A DNA stretch of 30,190 bases from a virus. This document shows, piece after piece, positions 8,256 to 16,040 of this stretch; positions within the stretch are counted from its first letter, which is position 1; every line of letters begins with the position of its first letter. The DNA is taken from the IMG/VR virus record IMGVR_UViG_3300044302_000658, positions 1 through 30,190 of that record; one strand, written 5' to 3'. A program made the position numbers and the translations under genes. The notes beneath the pieces are model-generated. The model did no database searches. It was given only the letters and a program-made list of their open reading frames with translations, and had not been told where the DNA came from.

Positions 8256-10051
8256 TGTTAGAAATACCACAAAAATTCCAAAATGATATACAGGGCAGAG
8301 ATTATAATCTGACACCACTTATAATTATAGATGATAGAATTTATTTATCTACAATGAAAGTAGAGCTGGAAAACATATATAGTCCTTTAGTTAAAAAGAT
8401 AGGTAGCATTAATCAAAGCATAGATTTAAACAAGAAGAATTTTAAAATATCTAATTTGAATATCAGTTTATATAATGCAGAATATAATGATAATTTACTA
8501 TCAGATCAGTTGTTTAATCCATCTGCTATTAATAAAAAAGTAGAAGTATATCACATGACACAGTCAGCAGAAAGCCTTGATGATTGTTTAAAAGTATATA
8601 CAGGACTATTAAAACAAGTAAAAGAAAAGGCAAATGATGTAAGCATATATCTTGAAGACCAAGCAGAAAAAACCCTGCACAAAAGCCTTCCTATTGAATA
8701 TGTAAGAGATGATGTTGAAGTACCTGATAGGTATAAGAATAAAAGGGTGCCTATGGTATATGGATATGTTGAAAATGCTCCATGTGTTTACCATAATATA
8801 TATCAATCAGCTTTTGAGAATGGAAGCACTAAGTATTCCATAACTCCTGATAGCTTTGCTATAAATTTAATTCAAAATCCTAAAGTATTTGATAATGATA
8901 TATATTTAAACATTAGACCACAATCTGTATTGTTTTCTCAAGAATCAGCAGGCACTTTATATGAATCTACTGAAAAAGACCAATTTTCTATTTTAAGTAA
9001 TATAATATTAGTTGATAAACAATTAAATGTAAACACAGAAGATGTTGGTAATATAAATAGTTATGATGGAACTCCTATGGCTTATAATATGGTAGAAATT
9101 ACACATAAATCCCCTGTTGTTTTTATAGGTGGAACTTATGATTTGCATTATACAGAATCAGGTCAATTAGGACAAAAGAGAAGTGCTAGTGTGCAGATGT
9201 TTCAAGATATTCATGGAAATACTCCATCTACAACAGTTAATGGATCCTATTTTGATGTAAAAGATTTTGGTGAAATTCCAGAAGTTATTGCTAACCCTGA
9301 ATATTGGTTGTTTGGTGGCAATACAGGTATAGATACAGCAAACTATGATAATATATATGGTGAAACCATTATGAATTTTGAAGCCACGCAGTTTGCATCA
9401 GAAAACAAAATAACAAAATCCCTCCCTATAAGTGATGATGAAGAAAAGGAAGTCAAGGGTTGGGTTAGGTTAAGTTTTTCTTTAGAGGCAGAGGTTTTGG
9501 GAATTGTTAATCCAGCCTACTTTTCTGATGAAAGCTATCCTCATTTATTTTTTAGATGGACAGATATAGGTGATCCTATTTGGAATGTTAATAGCAATGA
9601 TGATGATGGTGTAGGAATATTTAGAAAAAGTGGTGCTACAAGCCCTAATTTACAAACATCAGATTTGAGCAATAGAGTTTTCAGTATAACACAAAGAGAT
9701 TTAGATTTTGATTCAGGTGATTGGATTTTAGAGCCACAAAATGATGGATTTAAATACTTAAAGACAACTAGTCTAGAGGTAGAAAGATTTGCTATATTAG
9801 ATGATTTTATAAGTTATGATATTTATGCAGATGTGTATGGTAGAGTTGATAATGTTGATGGAACTTATACTGGAACTCAACAATATACATCAAGTCAGAG
9901 GCAAGATTATTTTGAAGGCAGGGTAGATACAGATATGCAAGTAGGTGCAACTGGCAGATTAATTAAAAGACCTGTTGCAAGGCAAATTGCAAAACCAACT
10001 AAAAGACCTACAACAAGAAAACAAAAAATTAAAACAAGGACTAAATATTAA
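8255..10051 (+). CDS. Distal tail / baseplate protein
   Basis: This 598-aa protein overlaps the tape measure stop. The N-terminal 150 residues contain TPLIIIDDRIYLST, SINQSIDLNKKNFKISNLNI and VYTGLLKQVKEKANDVSIYLED followed by KTLHKSLP. I associate this pattern with phage tail-tip proteins that carry a hub-like domain organising the baseplate. The middle is beta-rich and probably an insertion or carbohydrate-binding module. The last 40 residues are very basic (KRPVARQIAKPTKRPTTRKQK), which is unusual for a tail-tip protein. The position directly after the tape measure supports a distal tail role. The exact family is uncertain. Confidence 0.6.
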   Translation: MLEIPQKFQNDIQGRDYNLTPLIIIDDRIYLSTMKVELENIYSPLVKKIGSINQSIDLNKKNFKISNLNISLYNAEYNDNLLSDQLFNPSAINKKVEVYHMTQSAESLDDCLKVYTGLLKQVKEKANDVSIYLEDQAEKTLHKSLPIEYVRDDVEVPDRYKNKRVPMVYGYVENAPCVYHNIYQSAFENGSTKYSITPDSFAINLIQNPKVFDNDIYLNIRPQSVLFSQESAGTLYESTEKDQFSILSNIILVDKQLNVNTEDVGNINSYDGTPMAYNMVEITHKSPVVFIGGTYDLHYTESGQLGQKRSASVQMFQDIHGNTPSTTVNGSYFDVKDFGEIPEVIANPEYWLFGGNTGIDTANYDNIYGETIMNFEATQFASENKITKSLPISDDEEKEVKGWVRLSFSLEAEVLGIVNPAYFSDESYPHLFFRWTDIGDPIWNVNSNDDDGVGIFRKSGATSPNLQTSDLSNRVFSITQRDLDFDSGDWILEPQNDGFKYLKTTSLEVERFAILDDFISYDIYADVYGRVDNVDGTYTGTQQYTSSQRQDYFEGRVDTDMQVGATGRLIKRPVARQIAKPTKRPTTRKQKIKTRTKY

Positions 10052-12441
10052 TGGCTAGTTTAATTTGGGAAGGTGCAGGTTGGATAACAACAACAGAAAA
10101 CATGAAATTCAGGCTTAAAATGTCTGATGGCACTAATATGATAGATTCTGATGAAGGTGTTGATTTAATTAATATAGTAGAGCAACAAGATTTAAGCAAA
10201 TTGTACATAGGGCAGAATGGAGATTTTAAATATTGGTTAGGGCTAGGCTACCTTGATTATAATTATGATGAGATGTGGACTGCTGCTGAAGCATATTATT
10301 CAACTTTAAATTTTCAACCAAACAGGTTTGCAAGTTTAGGAGGAGGAGCAGGACTAGTTAATGCTTGGGGAATTAACCCTTCAGCAGGTGGCATTCCTTT
10401 TTATGGAGGTTTTTATCCAGCTGTAGATCCTATTGTTGTTGCTGATATATATTGGGAAGTAACCAATTATAGTTGTATTGTAGAATTAGAGGTGCAAGCT
10501 CATACAGACTATTGGGGAGATAATATAGTAGTTTATACACATAGTGGAAGTGATATGTTCCTACAAAACATAGGGTTAAGCATAAATCCTGAAGCACCAT
10601 TTGCTTCCTATGTAAGTCAAGGCACAAATGATACTGTGCCAAAAGAATGGGTAGATAATTATAATATATTAGTGGGCTTTGTGTTGACAATGGAAGGAGA
10701 ATCAACAGGCTCAAAGGATATTTGGGCAGCAGACAGGGCTACTGTAGATAGTGCAATAGCAGATGGCAGAATTGCTTTTGACCAGATGACAATTTCTGTT
10801 GCACCTGTTAGTTTTCAAGCTGATTCTTTGGATTATACTGTAAGCATTTTAAATCTAGGCAGACCTGAATTTGTAAATGAAGCACAGCAAGAGCCATTAG
10901 AATTACAGATAAAATCACAAGATTATAATGGTGAGATAAAAATTTATTTAGTAGATAATGAAAGTATATCAGAAGTCAATGAAGCTATTGGAGATGATTT
11001 AGCTGATTGGTATGGTGAAATAACTGAAGATGTTGTTGCTCAATATGGAACACTAGATTATGATGGACAAAAAATTATAACAGATAGCATAGTTGCAGGT
11101 GAAACCAAAGAATATGAAATAACCTATACAGCAGATAATGTAAATATTGGACAAACAGATAATATGTCTATTTTTATTAAATATAATAATCCTGACTTTA
11201 CAGCTTATGGAATACCTGAATCAGCAGCAGAATATCAATGGGAATTTATACAACCAAGTGGATATTTTACATATACAGATAATATTGAAATAGATATTAT
11301 AGACGTGATGGCAGAACACATTGAAATATATAATCCATCAGACATCTTAATAACACAACCTGCAGATATAATGCACCATATATTTGGTCAAGAACTAGGC
11401 TTTGATAAAAATAATATAGACACAACTTCTAAAACAAAGTCTAGGAGCCAACATTCTAACTTTGAAATGGCTTTTTCAGTTAATGAGAAAATAGATAGTA
11501 AGAAGCTAATACAAGAAATATCTCAATCTTGCAAATCATTGCCTATTTTAGTTAATGATAATTTAAAGTTTATAACTGTAAAAAATACATATACAGGTAC
11601 TGAAAATATATCAACTATAAAAGCAGATGATGTGTTTAATTATTCATTTTCAAGAACTTCAGTAGATGATATAGTTACCAAAGTAGAGGTAAAGTACAAC
11701 AAAGATTATGGGCTAGATACATACTTGGATTCTCATATAGCAGAAGCAAGATTACCATTCTACTATGAAAATGGGGATATACATGACAATAATAGGCAAG
11801 ATAATTACTACAATATAAAAATTAGTCCCATTGATGGTGAGCTAGATCATGTCAATAGCTTTTTAGATTTTGAATCTCCATATATAAGAGATTCATATTC
11901 AGCTAGTGTATTGGGAGATTATCTGTTTTACTGGAATGTCAATCAACACAATATAGTAGATTTAAAATTGCCTTTAAATTATTATGCTTTAGAGGTTGGT
12001 GATTTAATTGAATTTGATAAAATGATGTTAGGCAAAAAAGCCTATGGTGAAAAATATGTATTAGATGATTGGAAAGAAATGCCTGTAAGAGCAGGACAAT
12101 ATATCTTGCCTTTGTTTATGGTTACAGAAACTAAAAAAGGACTAGATTCTATAAAAATTAAAGCTATACAGTTACATCACATGGCTAATGATATGCTAAA
12201 CTATAAAGGAGAAACCTATTATTACATAGATTTGCTAGGAAGAACGCAGCAAAGTTTGCTAGGAAGTGGAGATGTTAATGAAGATGGACTTACTAATGTT
12301 ATGGACGTTGTTGCTATAGTACAGTCAATAATAGGTAATGCAACTCTAACAGATGAGCAATTTGAATTAGCTGATGTTAATTTTGATGGGCAGGTTAATA
12401 TTTTAGATACTATTATTATTGTAAACAGGATAGTAGGCTAA
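10051..12441 (+). CDS. Tail tip / central baseplate protein with C-terminal dockerin-like module
   Basis: This is the largest protein, 796 aa, overlapping the gene before it by TAATG. Residues 1-270 are aromatic-rich and may form a surface domain. Residues about 270-400 are beta-rich, with an Ig-like appearance. Residues about 420-710 look like a tail hub protein (SFSRTSVDDIVTKVEVKYN, LNYYALEVGDLIEFD). Residues 740-796 hold two dockerin-type repeats: DVNEDGLTNVMD (741-752) and DVNFDGQVNILD (775-786), each with D, N, D, N and D at the calcium-loop positions and followed by a hydrophobic helix. The domain order suggests a tail-tip protein that presents a calcium-binding module at its end. The dockerin call is strong from sequence; its role on a phage tail is inference. 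Confidence 0.7.
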   Translation: MASLIWEGAGWITTTENMKFRLKMSDGTNMIDSDEGVDLINIVEQQDLSKLYIGQNGDFKYWLGLGYLDYNYDEMWTAAEAYYSTLNFQPNRFASLGGGAGLVNAWGINPSAGGIPFYGGFYPAVDPIVVADIYWEVTNYSCIVELEVQAHTDYWGDNIVVYTHSGSDMFLQNIGLSINPEAPFASYVSQGTNDTVPKEWVDNYNILVGFVLTMEGESTGSKDIWAADRATVDSAIADGRIAFDQMTISVAPVSFQADSLDYTVSILNLGRPEFVNEAQQEPLELQIKSQDYNGEIKIYLVDNESISEVNEAIGDDLADWYGEITEDVVAQYGTLDYDGQKIITDSIVAGETKEYEITYTADNVNIGQTDNMSIFIKYNNPDFTAYGIPESAAEYQWEFIQPSGYFTYTDNIEIDIIDVMAEHIEIYNPSDILITQPADIMHHIFGQELGFDKNNIDTTSKTKSRSQHSNFEMAFSVNEKIDSKKLIQEISQSCKSLPILVNDNLKFITVKNTYTGTENISTIKADDVFNYSFSRTSVDDIVTKVEVKYNKDYGLDTYLDSHIAEARLPFYYENGDIHDNNRQDNYYNIKISPIDGELDHVNSFLDFESPYIRDSYSASVLGDYLFYWNVNQHNIVDLKLPLNYYALEVGDLIEFDKMMLGKKAYGEKYVLDDWKEMPVRAGQYILPLFMVTETKKGLDSIKIKAIQLHHMANDMLNYKGETYYYIDLLGRTQQSLLGSGDVNEDGLTNVMDVVAIVQSIIGNATLTDEQFELADVNFDGQVNILDTIIIVNRIVG
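12268..12438 (+). other. Dockerin-like double calcium-loop module
   Basis: This codes for residues 740-796 of the baseplate protein. Two copies of the D-x-N-x-D-G-x-x-N-x-x-D loop are each followed by a helix of Val, Ile and Ala residues (VVAIVQSIIG and TIIIVNRIVG). The two repeats are separated by a linker of about 11 residues. This is the arrangement of type I dockerin modules, which bind calcium and usually mediate protein-protein attachment through cohesins. Confidence 0.8.
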
Positions 12442-12872
12442 TGATAGATAAAATCAATACATTAGAAAAGCCTGTAGCATCACAAGGAACAATTAAATAT
12501 GGTGATGGCAATGTGTTTTTTGAAACCAATGGTGAGGTTGCTGCATTTGAAATTGATTATATAGGTGCTATTAAAGGCATTAAAAAGTTGGGAGAAGGTT
12601 GGATTATCAAAATAGGAAAAAGTAAAGCTGTGATATTCAGTATGGCTCAATCAGAGCTATCTGAATTATTATTTACTTATGTAGGTGAACTAGAAATAAC
12701 GAGGTGCAAGTATGTTACTTGGGATTTAAATGCACACCAAGCTAATATTGTTAATGTGTCTAGAGATACTTGGAACTCTAATTATGGTGAATTTCAATCA
12801 GATGCAAGAAAGCCTGAAGAAATAGTATCTAAAACAGTTATAGGAAGAAAAGTTAAAAAATCAAGTATTTAG
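12441..12872 (+). CDS. Tail-module protein, function unknown
   Basis: This 143-aa protein overlaps the baseplate gene by TAATG. It is mostly beta-strand with short turns (TIKYGDGNVFFETNGEVAAFEIDYIGA, then GWIIKIGKSKAVIFSM), then a helix (QSELSELLFTYVGEL) and a basic C-terminus. It has no signal peptide, membrane segment or catalytic motif. Its place between two structural genes of the tail block suggests a virion or assembly role. I do not recognise the family. Confidence 0.65.
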   Translation: MIDKINTLEKPVASQGTIKYGDGNVFFETNGEVAAFEIDYIGAIKGIKKLGEGWIIKIGKSKAVIFSMAQSELSELLFTYVGELEITRCKYVTWDLNAHQANIVNVSRDTWNSNYGEFQSDARKPEEIVSKTVIGRKVKKSSI

Positions 12873-12881
12873 GAGAAAAGA

Positions 12882-14093
12882 ATGGCTAGAAGAACTATAG
12901 GAAAACCAAGATTTTATTGTGATGTATTTAGTTATTTAAAAAGCATAGGTATGTATTATGGAACAAGCTCAAAAGGCTTAATATCTGTAAACAATCAAGA
13001 AAAACCTTATACAATGAATCCTTACCAACCCAATGATTTTGAGTTAGATTCAGGCGACCATAAAGCCTCATTTAGATTTTGGTTAGACCAAGAGCCTTTA
13101 GATGATTCAAACAACATAACATCTATAGACCAAGATGAGCTTGGAAAATTATTAGCATATCACAACCCTGTGGGAACTGAAGGAGAACACCATTCATCAG
13201 GCTGGTATGCAGGTATTCTAGGACATAATTTAGTTAGTTCAGGAGTTGAGGCAGTATTTCAAAGATTCTATGGAATGGGTGAAGATTCAAATGGTGATCC
13301 TGCTTTACAGTTTTCAAATCAAACTCACTTTAGGGAAATTATTAATTTTGAAGCTGCCACATTAATTGAAAGTGCAGGTGAGGCAGGAAAACCAAAATAT
13401 GATGGATTTTCTTTATGGGAAATAACATCTAAAAACTCAGGAAAAAACAGATTTTCAGTAGGAGAGTTTAAATTTGAAAATAATGATGCTACACAATATG
13501 TTAATTGGACTAATGGGGATTCTATTAAGATAGGTGCAGTTACTGCTGGAATATTTTTTGAGCCTGAATATGCTTTTGAACTACAAGCATCTGTGTCTAA
13601 TAATTTTGAAGGGATCAAGACACAAACAACTATAGGTGGGCATAGCATTACTAATATTAATTATTTAGGTGTTCCAAACTGGGGAGATCAACCAGCTTGG
13701 ACATTACAAAAAACAGATGGCAGAGATTACAGGCCTGTTGCCAACAGAGCTAGAAGGCAATGGAATGTTGGTTTAAGTTTTATAGCTGATGATAATATGT
13801 TTGACAAAGCAGGTAATGCTAACAAATTTTATAATGACAGTTTCACAGCTGATACAGAAGATGCTTACTCAGTAAATAATTTTGATACATCACTATCTTC
13901 ATTTTTTAAATTAACACATATGGGCAAATTGCCCTTTATATTCTGTCCTGATTCACAACCATTAGATGATAGTGGCAATATAGATAAAGATAAATTAGAG
14001 TTTGCAATATGTAGGATTACTAACAAACCTTCCTTCAAACAGGTTGCCAATAACCTGTTTTCAACCTCCCTTGTTCTGACAGAAACATGGTAA
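12882..14093 (+). CDS. Virion structural protein, last gene of the tail block
   Basis: This 403-aa protein starts after an AGGAGAAAAG site. It begins MARRTIGKPRFYCDVFSYLK and is aromatic-rich, with repeated Phe, Tyr and Trp positions, and ends in SFKQVANNLFSTSLVLTETW, a C-terminal strand and Trp that suggest a folded virion domain. No enzymatic motif is seen. I recognise the general type from marine siphovirus tail clusters but not its exact role; an upper baseplate or tail decoration role is possible. It closes the long late operon: a strong intrinsic terminator follows 27 bases after the stop. Confidence 0.6.
   Translation: MARRTIGKPRFYCDVFSYLKSIGMYYGTSSKGLISVNNQEKPYTMNPYQPNDFELDSGDHKASFRFWLDQEPLDDSNNITSIDQDELGKLLAYHNPVGTEGEHHSSGWYAGILGHNLVSSGVEAVFQRFYGMGEDSNGDPALQFSNQTHFREIINFEAATLIESAGEAGKPKYDGFSLWEITSKNSGKNRFSVGEFKFENNDATQYVNWTNGDSIKIGAVTAGIFFEPEYAFELQASVSNNFEGIKTQTTIGGHSITNINYLGVPNWGDQPAWTLQKTDGRDYRPVANRARRQWNVGLSFIADDNMFDKAGNANKFYNDSFTADTEDAYSVNNFDTSLSSFFKLTHMGKLPFIFCPDSQPLDDSGNIDKDKLEFAICRITNKPSFKQVANNLFSTSLVLTETW
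14037..14061 (+). terminator. Terminator-like hairpin inside the end of the preceding gene
   Basis: AAACAGGTT (14037-14045) and AACCTGTTT (14052-14060) form a 9-bp perfect stem with a GCCAAT loop, followed by one further T. It lies within the last 20 codons of the gene ending at 14093. The T-run is short, so it may be a weak terminator or a stabilising hairpin that supports the main terminator downstream. Confidence 0.35.
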
Positions 14094-14119
14094 ACTAACA
14101 ATACAAATCGCATACAATC

Positions 14120-14143
14120 AAGGCTCTTTTTAGAGCCTTTTTT
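14120..14143 (+). terminator. Rho-independent terminator of the late operon
   Basis: AAGGCTCT (14120-14127) pairs perfectly with AGAGCCTT (14132-14139) around a TTTT loop, and the right arm runs into a run of six T (14138-14143). It stands 27 bases after the last tail-block gene and separates late genes from the early region. Confidence 0.9.
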
Positions 14144-14209
14144 GTTACTACATATATAATAGTTATAATTATTTCTCCTCTATAAGATAAAAAAAGTATA
14201 AAAAAACTA

Positions 14210-14238
14210 TTGACATTAATTTAGGGATTAGGTAATTT
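14210..14238 (+). promoter_or_regulatory. Candidate early promoter
   Basis: A perfect TTGACA (14210-14215) is followed by a 17-base spacer and TAATTT (14233-14238, a 3-of-6 match to the -10 consensus). It lies between the late terminator and the first early gene, with the start codon (14265) about 20 bases beyond the expected start of transcription. The good -35 and position favour it; the -10 is weak. Confidence 0.45.
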
Positions 14239-14264
14239 AGTCTAGGTTAAAAATGGAGATTAAA

Positions 14265-14453
14265 ATGAAATATAAAAAACTAAATTCAGTAGGCTCAATT
14301 ATAGATACAGAAACAAAAATGGTATATCCACAAAAAATTGATAATACACCTGATTTAAATTTTGGTGTACATCTTGAAGATTGTACTGATGAGTGGTATG
14401 ATTCTTTAGATAATAAAGATGAGAAAGTATTAAGACAAATTGTTCATAGTTAA
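14265..14453 (+). CDS. Small early protein, unknown function
   Basis: The likely start is ATG 14265, because GGAG (14255-14258) lies 6 bases before it. An in-frame ATG at 14253 overlaps that GGAG, so the longer form lacks a site. The protein is 62 aa: MKYKKLNSVGSIIDTET then a segment on YPQK and a C-terminal acidic part with DCTDEWYDSLDNKDEKVLR. No domain is recognised. It is the first gene after the candidate early promoter. The leader AATGGAGATTAAAATG is repeated before the gene at 14573. Confidence 0.6.
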   Translation: MKYKKLNSVGSIIDTETKMVYPQKIDNTPDLNFGVHLEDCTDEWYDSLDNKDEKVLRQIVHS

Positions 14454-14572
14454 TAAAAAATATAAACTTGTTTGGTGCATACAAGGTAGAAGGGCAGCTT
14501 TAGGTGATACCACCCCAATACAAAATGCACCAAGAATTTAGGTTAAGGAATAAAAATAAAATGGAGATTAAA
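14454..14572 (+). other. Early leader with possible pseudoknot or small hairpins
   Basis: In this 119-base gap CTTGT (14467-14471) pairs with ACAAG (14481-14485), leaving the 9-base loop TTGGTGCAT (14472-14480). The exact complement ATGCACCAA stands at 14525-14533, so the loop could pair downstream as a pseudoknot. GGTG and CACC (14503-14506, 14511-14514) make a second small hairpin. The region ends just before the ribosome site of the gene at 14573. A 33-codon frame from TTG 14440 to 14541 also crosses it, but has only a weak start. Confidence 0.35.
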
Positions 14573-14755
14573 ATGAAGAAAGAAAATCAAATAACACTAG
14601 AACAAAGAATAGAAGAATTAAGCAAATGGGATTTAGAGTTAATACTACTAAAACTAATAGAGGTAGATAAACATATTAATGTTGGTAGTAAAACAAGAAG
14701 GGAGATAATCAAGGCACACGATAAAGAGTTTAGTGATGTGTGGGGGGTTAAATAA
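14573..14755 (+). CDS. Small helical early protein, unknown function
   Basis: I choose ATG 14573 because the repeated leader GGAGATTAAA stands directly before it; a longer frame from GTG 14504 lacks a site. The 60-aa protein is strongly helical and charged (QITLEQRIEELSKWDLELIL, then LIEVDKHINVGSKTRREII). This may be a small regulatory or DNA-associated protein, but no family is recognised. Its stop overlaps the next small gene as TAATG. Confidence 0.55.
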   Translation: MKKENQITLEQRIEELSKWDLELILLKLIEVDKHINVGSKTRREIIKAHDKEFSDVWGVK

Positions 14756-14889
14756 TGAGTGAATTAATATTTGACTTGATATATACAATAGATAGCTTTA
14801 TTACTGGAGTTCTTAAGGTGTGTGCTATAATAGTTATATTAAGGATTTTAAAAAATAAGAAAGGAGTAATGAAATGCTTACCAAAATAG
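14755..14889 (+). CDS. Small single-pass membrane protein
   Basis: This 44-aa protein starts at an ATG overlapping the previous stop (TAATG). Residues about 8-32 are hydrophobic (LIYTIDSFITGVLKVCAIIVI), then comes a short basic tail (RILKNKKG). A membrane peptide is suggested by composition. Function unknown. It is the first of two tiny membrane proteins next to each other; the next starts within its last codons in another frame. Confidence 0.5.
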   Translation: MSELIFDLIYTIDSFITGVLKVCAIIVILRILKNKKGVMKCLPK

Positions 14890-14981
14890 AAAAGTATCTT
14901 GAAAAATATGCACCAATTTTTATATCAATTAGTATGTATTATTTAATTATATTATTAGTTTGGGAGATCATAACAAAATGA
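14874..14981 (+). CDS. Small single-pass membrane protein
   Basis: This 35-aa protein starts at ATG 14874 with GGAG (14862-14865) upstream, and overlaps the end of the previous gene. It has an amphipathic start (MLTKIEKYLEKYAP) and a hydrophobic span (IFISISMYYLIILLVW). The stop overlaps the HTH gene start as ATGA. Function unknown. Confidence 0.5.
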   Translation: MLTKIEKYLEKYAPIFISISMYYLIILLVWEIITK

Positions 14982-15229
14982 GTGATTATTACATTAAGAT
15001 AGATGAGCATACTCCATTGCTATTTAAGGCTTTGGTACAATACTCACCCTACAGGCAGAAATACTTTGCAGAGCAGTTAGGCATACAACCTAGCAATTTA
15101 TCTGCATACCTCAATGGAAAAAAGAAGATGTCTAGAGAGCTAGCTGATGCTTTACTAGAACTCTTAGGATTCAATCCACAGAATCCATACATACATATTA
15201 CTAATAAAATTCAAATGATAAATAAATAG
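14978..15229 (+). CDS. Cro/XRE-like helix-turn-helix protein
   Basis: The 83-aa protein contains a helix-turn-helix around residues 25-60 (YFAEQLGIQPSNLSAYLNGK, then SRELADALLELLGF), the pattern of lambda-Cro-like repressors. I choose ATG 14978, which overlaps the upstream stop as ATGA, rather than TTG 14960. It probably binds an operator in the early region and regulates early genes or the switch to late genes. No lysogeny genes accompany it, so a simple transcriptional regulator is more likely than a prophage repressor. Confidence 0.65.
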   Translation: MSDYYIKIDEHTPLLFKALVQYSPYRQKYFAEQLGIQPSNLSAYLNGKKKMSRELADALLELLGFNPQNPYIHITNKIQMINK

Positions 15230-15240
15230 GAGATAGAAAA

Positions 15241-15828
15241 ATGCCAGTAAAAATACATGGGAAGGATTATAAAACAGTAGCAGAAAGAGTTACTGAATTT
15301 CACAAAGACCATAAAGATAATAAATCTATACTAACTGAAATAATACAATTTAAAGATGGTATTGTAGTTGTTAAGGCAGTTGTTAAGATTGGAGAAAGTA
15401 TTTTTTGTGGACATGCTTATGAAGAATTAGGCTCATCACCAATAAATACTACAAGTGCATTAGAGAACTGTGAAACATCTGCAATAGGTAGAGCATTAGC
15501 TAGTGCAGGCTACTTAGGATCTGAATTTGCAAGTGCAGATGAACTAGTTACTGCTTTAAACAAGCAAAATACACCATATAAGGCTAAAAAAGAAGATTTG
15601 AGTGGTGATGGTTGGAGAGATAAACCAATAGGCTTTAAAAGTGGTAAAAATGAAGGTAAGAGTTATAGGGAAGTAGATGATGAAACTCTTACATGGATCA
15701 TTAACGACTGCAAAGTAGAGGCTTGGAAAGAGAAAGCTATTAAAGAAATTAATATCAGGTCTGCTAAAGTTGAAGAAGGCACTAAGCCTACAGTCAGCAA
15801 AGAAGAAGCTGATAGCTTATTTGAATAA
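15241..15828 (+). CDS. Single-strand annealing protein (Erf/Rad52-like)
   Basis: This 195-aa protein starts after an AGGAGAT site. Residues about 30-105 contain a strand, then GHAYEELGSSPINTTSALE and NCETSAIGRALASAGYLGS, the pattern of Rad52/Erf-type single-strand annealing proteins, where a 'SAIGRALA.AG' helix is conserved. Residues 124-168 (GWRDKPIGFKSGKNEGKSY, then DDETLTWIINDCKVEAWK) resemble the small C-terminal domain of exodeoxyribonuclease X-like proteins. It would anneal single strands in phage recombination. It is followed by a nuclease and resolvase in the same block, consistent with a recombination set. Family call from motif memory, moderate confidence. Confidence 0.6.
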   Translation: MPVKIHGKDYKTVAERVTEFHKDHKDNKSILTEIIQFKDGIVVVKAVVKIGESIFCGHAYEELGSSPINTTSALENCETSAIGRALASAGYLGSEFASADELVTALNKQNTPYKAKKEDLSGDGWRDKPIGFKSGKNEGKSYREVDDETLTWIINDCKVEAWKEKAIKEINIRSAKVEEGTKPTVSKEEADSLFE

Positions 15829-15974
15829 TGAGTAAGAAAGAAGAACTACATATCTTGTGGGGATTGGTATCAAGAATTAATAATATGATACATGGGTATA
15901 GACCTAGAGGAAAAGATTATAAACCAAGAAGGAGAAAGAATGGAAATAATAGCAATCATTTCAGTATGTCTTAA
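15828..15974 (+). CDS. Small basic protein, unknown function
   Basis: The 48-aa frame starts in TAATG overlap with the annealing protein gene. It has an N-terminal helix (MSKKEELHILWGLVSRINNM) and a strongly basic middle (YRPRGKDYKPRRRKNGNN). The overlap with the upstream stop supports real translation. The 3' third is shared with a second small gene in another frame (15940). Function unknown. Confidence 0.45.
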   Translation: MSKKEELHILWGLVSRINNMIHGYRPRGKDYKPRRRKNGNNSNHFSMS

Positions 15975-16038
15975 TGTGTTCTTAATAATTAAACTAAAAA
16001 GAACTCTAGATAAGTTAGATAGAGTATTTGGGAGATAA
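15940..16038 (+). CDS. Small single-pass membrane peptide
   Basis: This 32-aa frame starts at ATG 15940, with GGAG (15931-15934) 5 bases upstream. Residues 3-17 are hydrophobic (IIAIISVCLNVFLII) and the rest is basic (KLKRTLDKLDRVFGR). It overlaps the preceding small gene in a different frame and ends just before the nuclease gene. Function unknown; the good ribosome site supports it. Confidence 0.5.
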   Translation: MEIIAIISVCLNVFLIIKLKRTLDKLDRVFGR

Positions 16039-16040
16039 TT

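Noticed and set aside
14472-14533. TTGGTGC and GCACCAA arms that look like a tRNA acceptor stem ending in CCA
   Set aside because: The span is 62 bases, and no T or D arm is found at the needed places.
14440-14541. 33-codon frame starting with TTG between two early genes
   Set aside because: It has no ribosome site, overlaps the gene before it and coincides with an RNA-like structure. I keep it only as an alternative explanation of that stretch.
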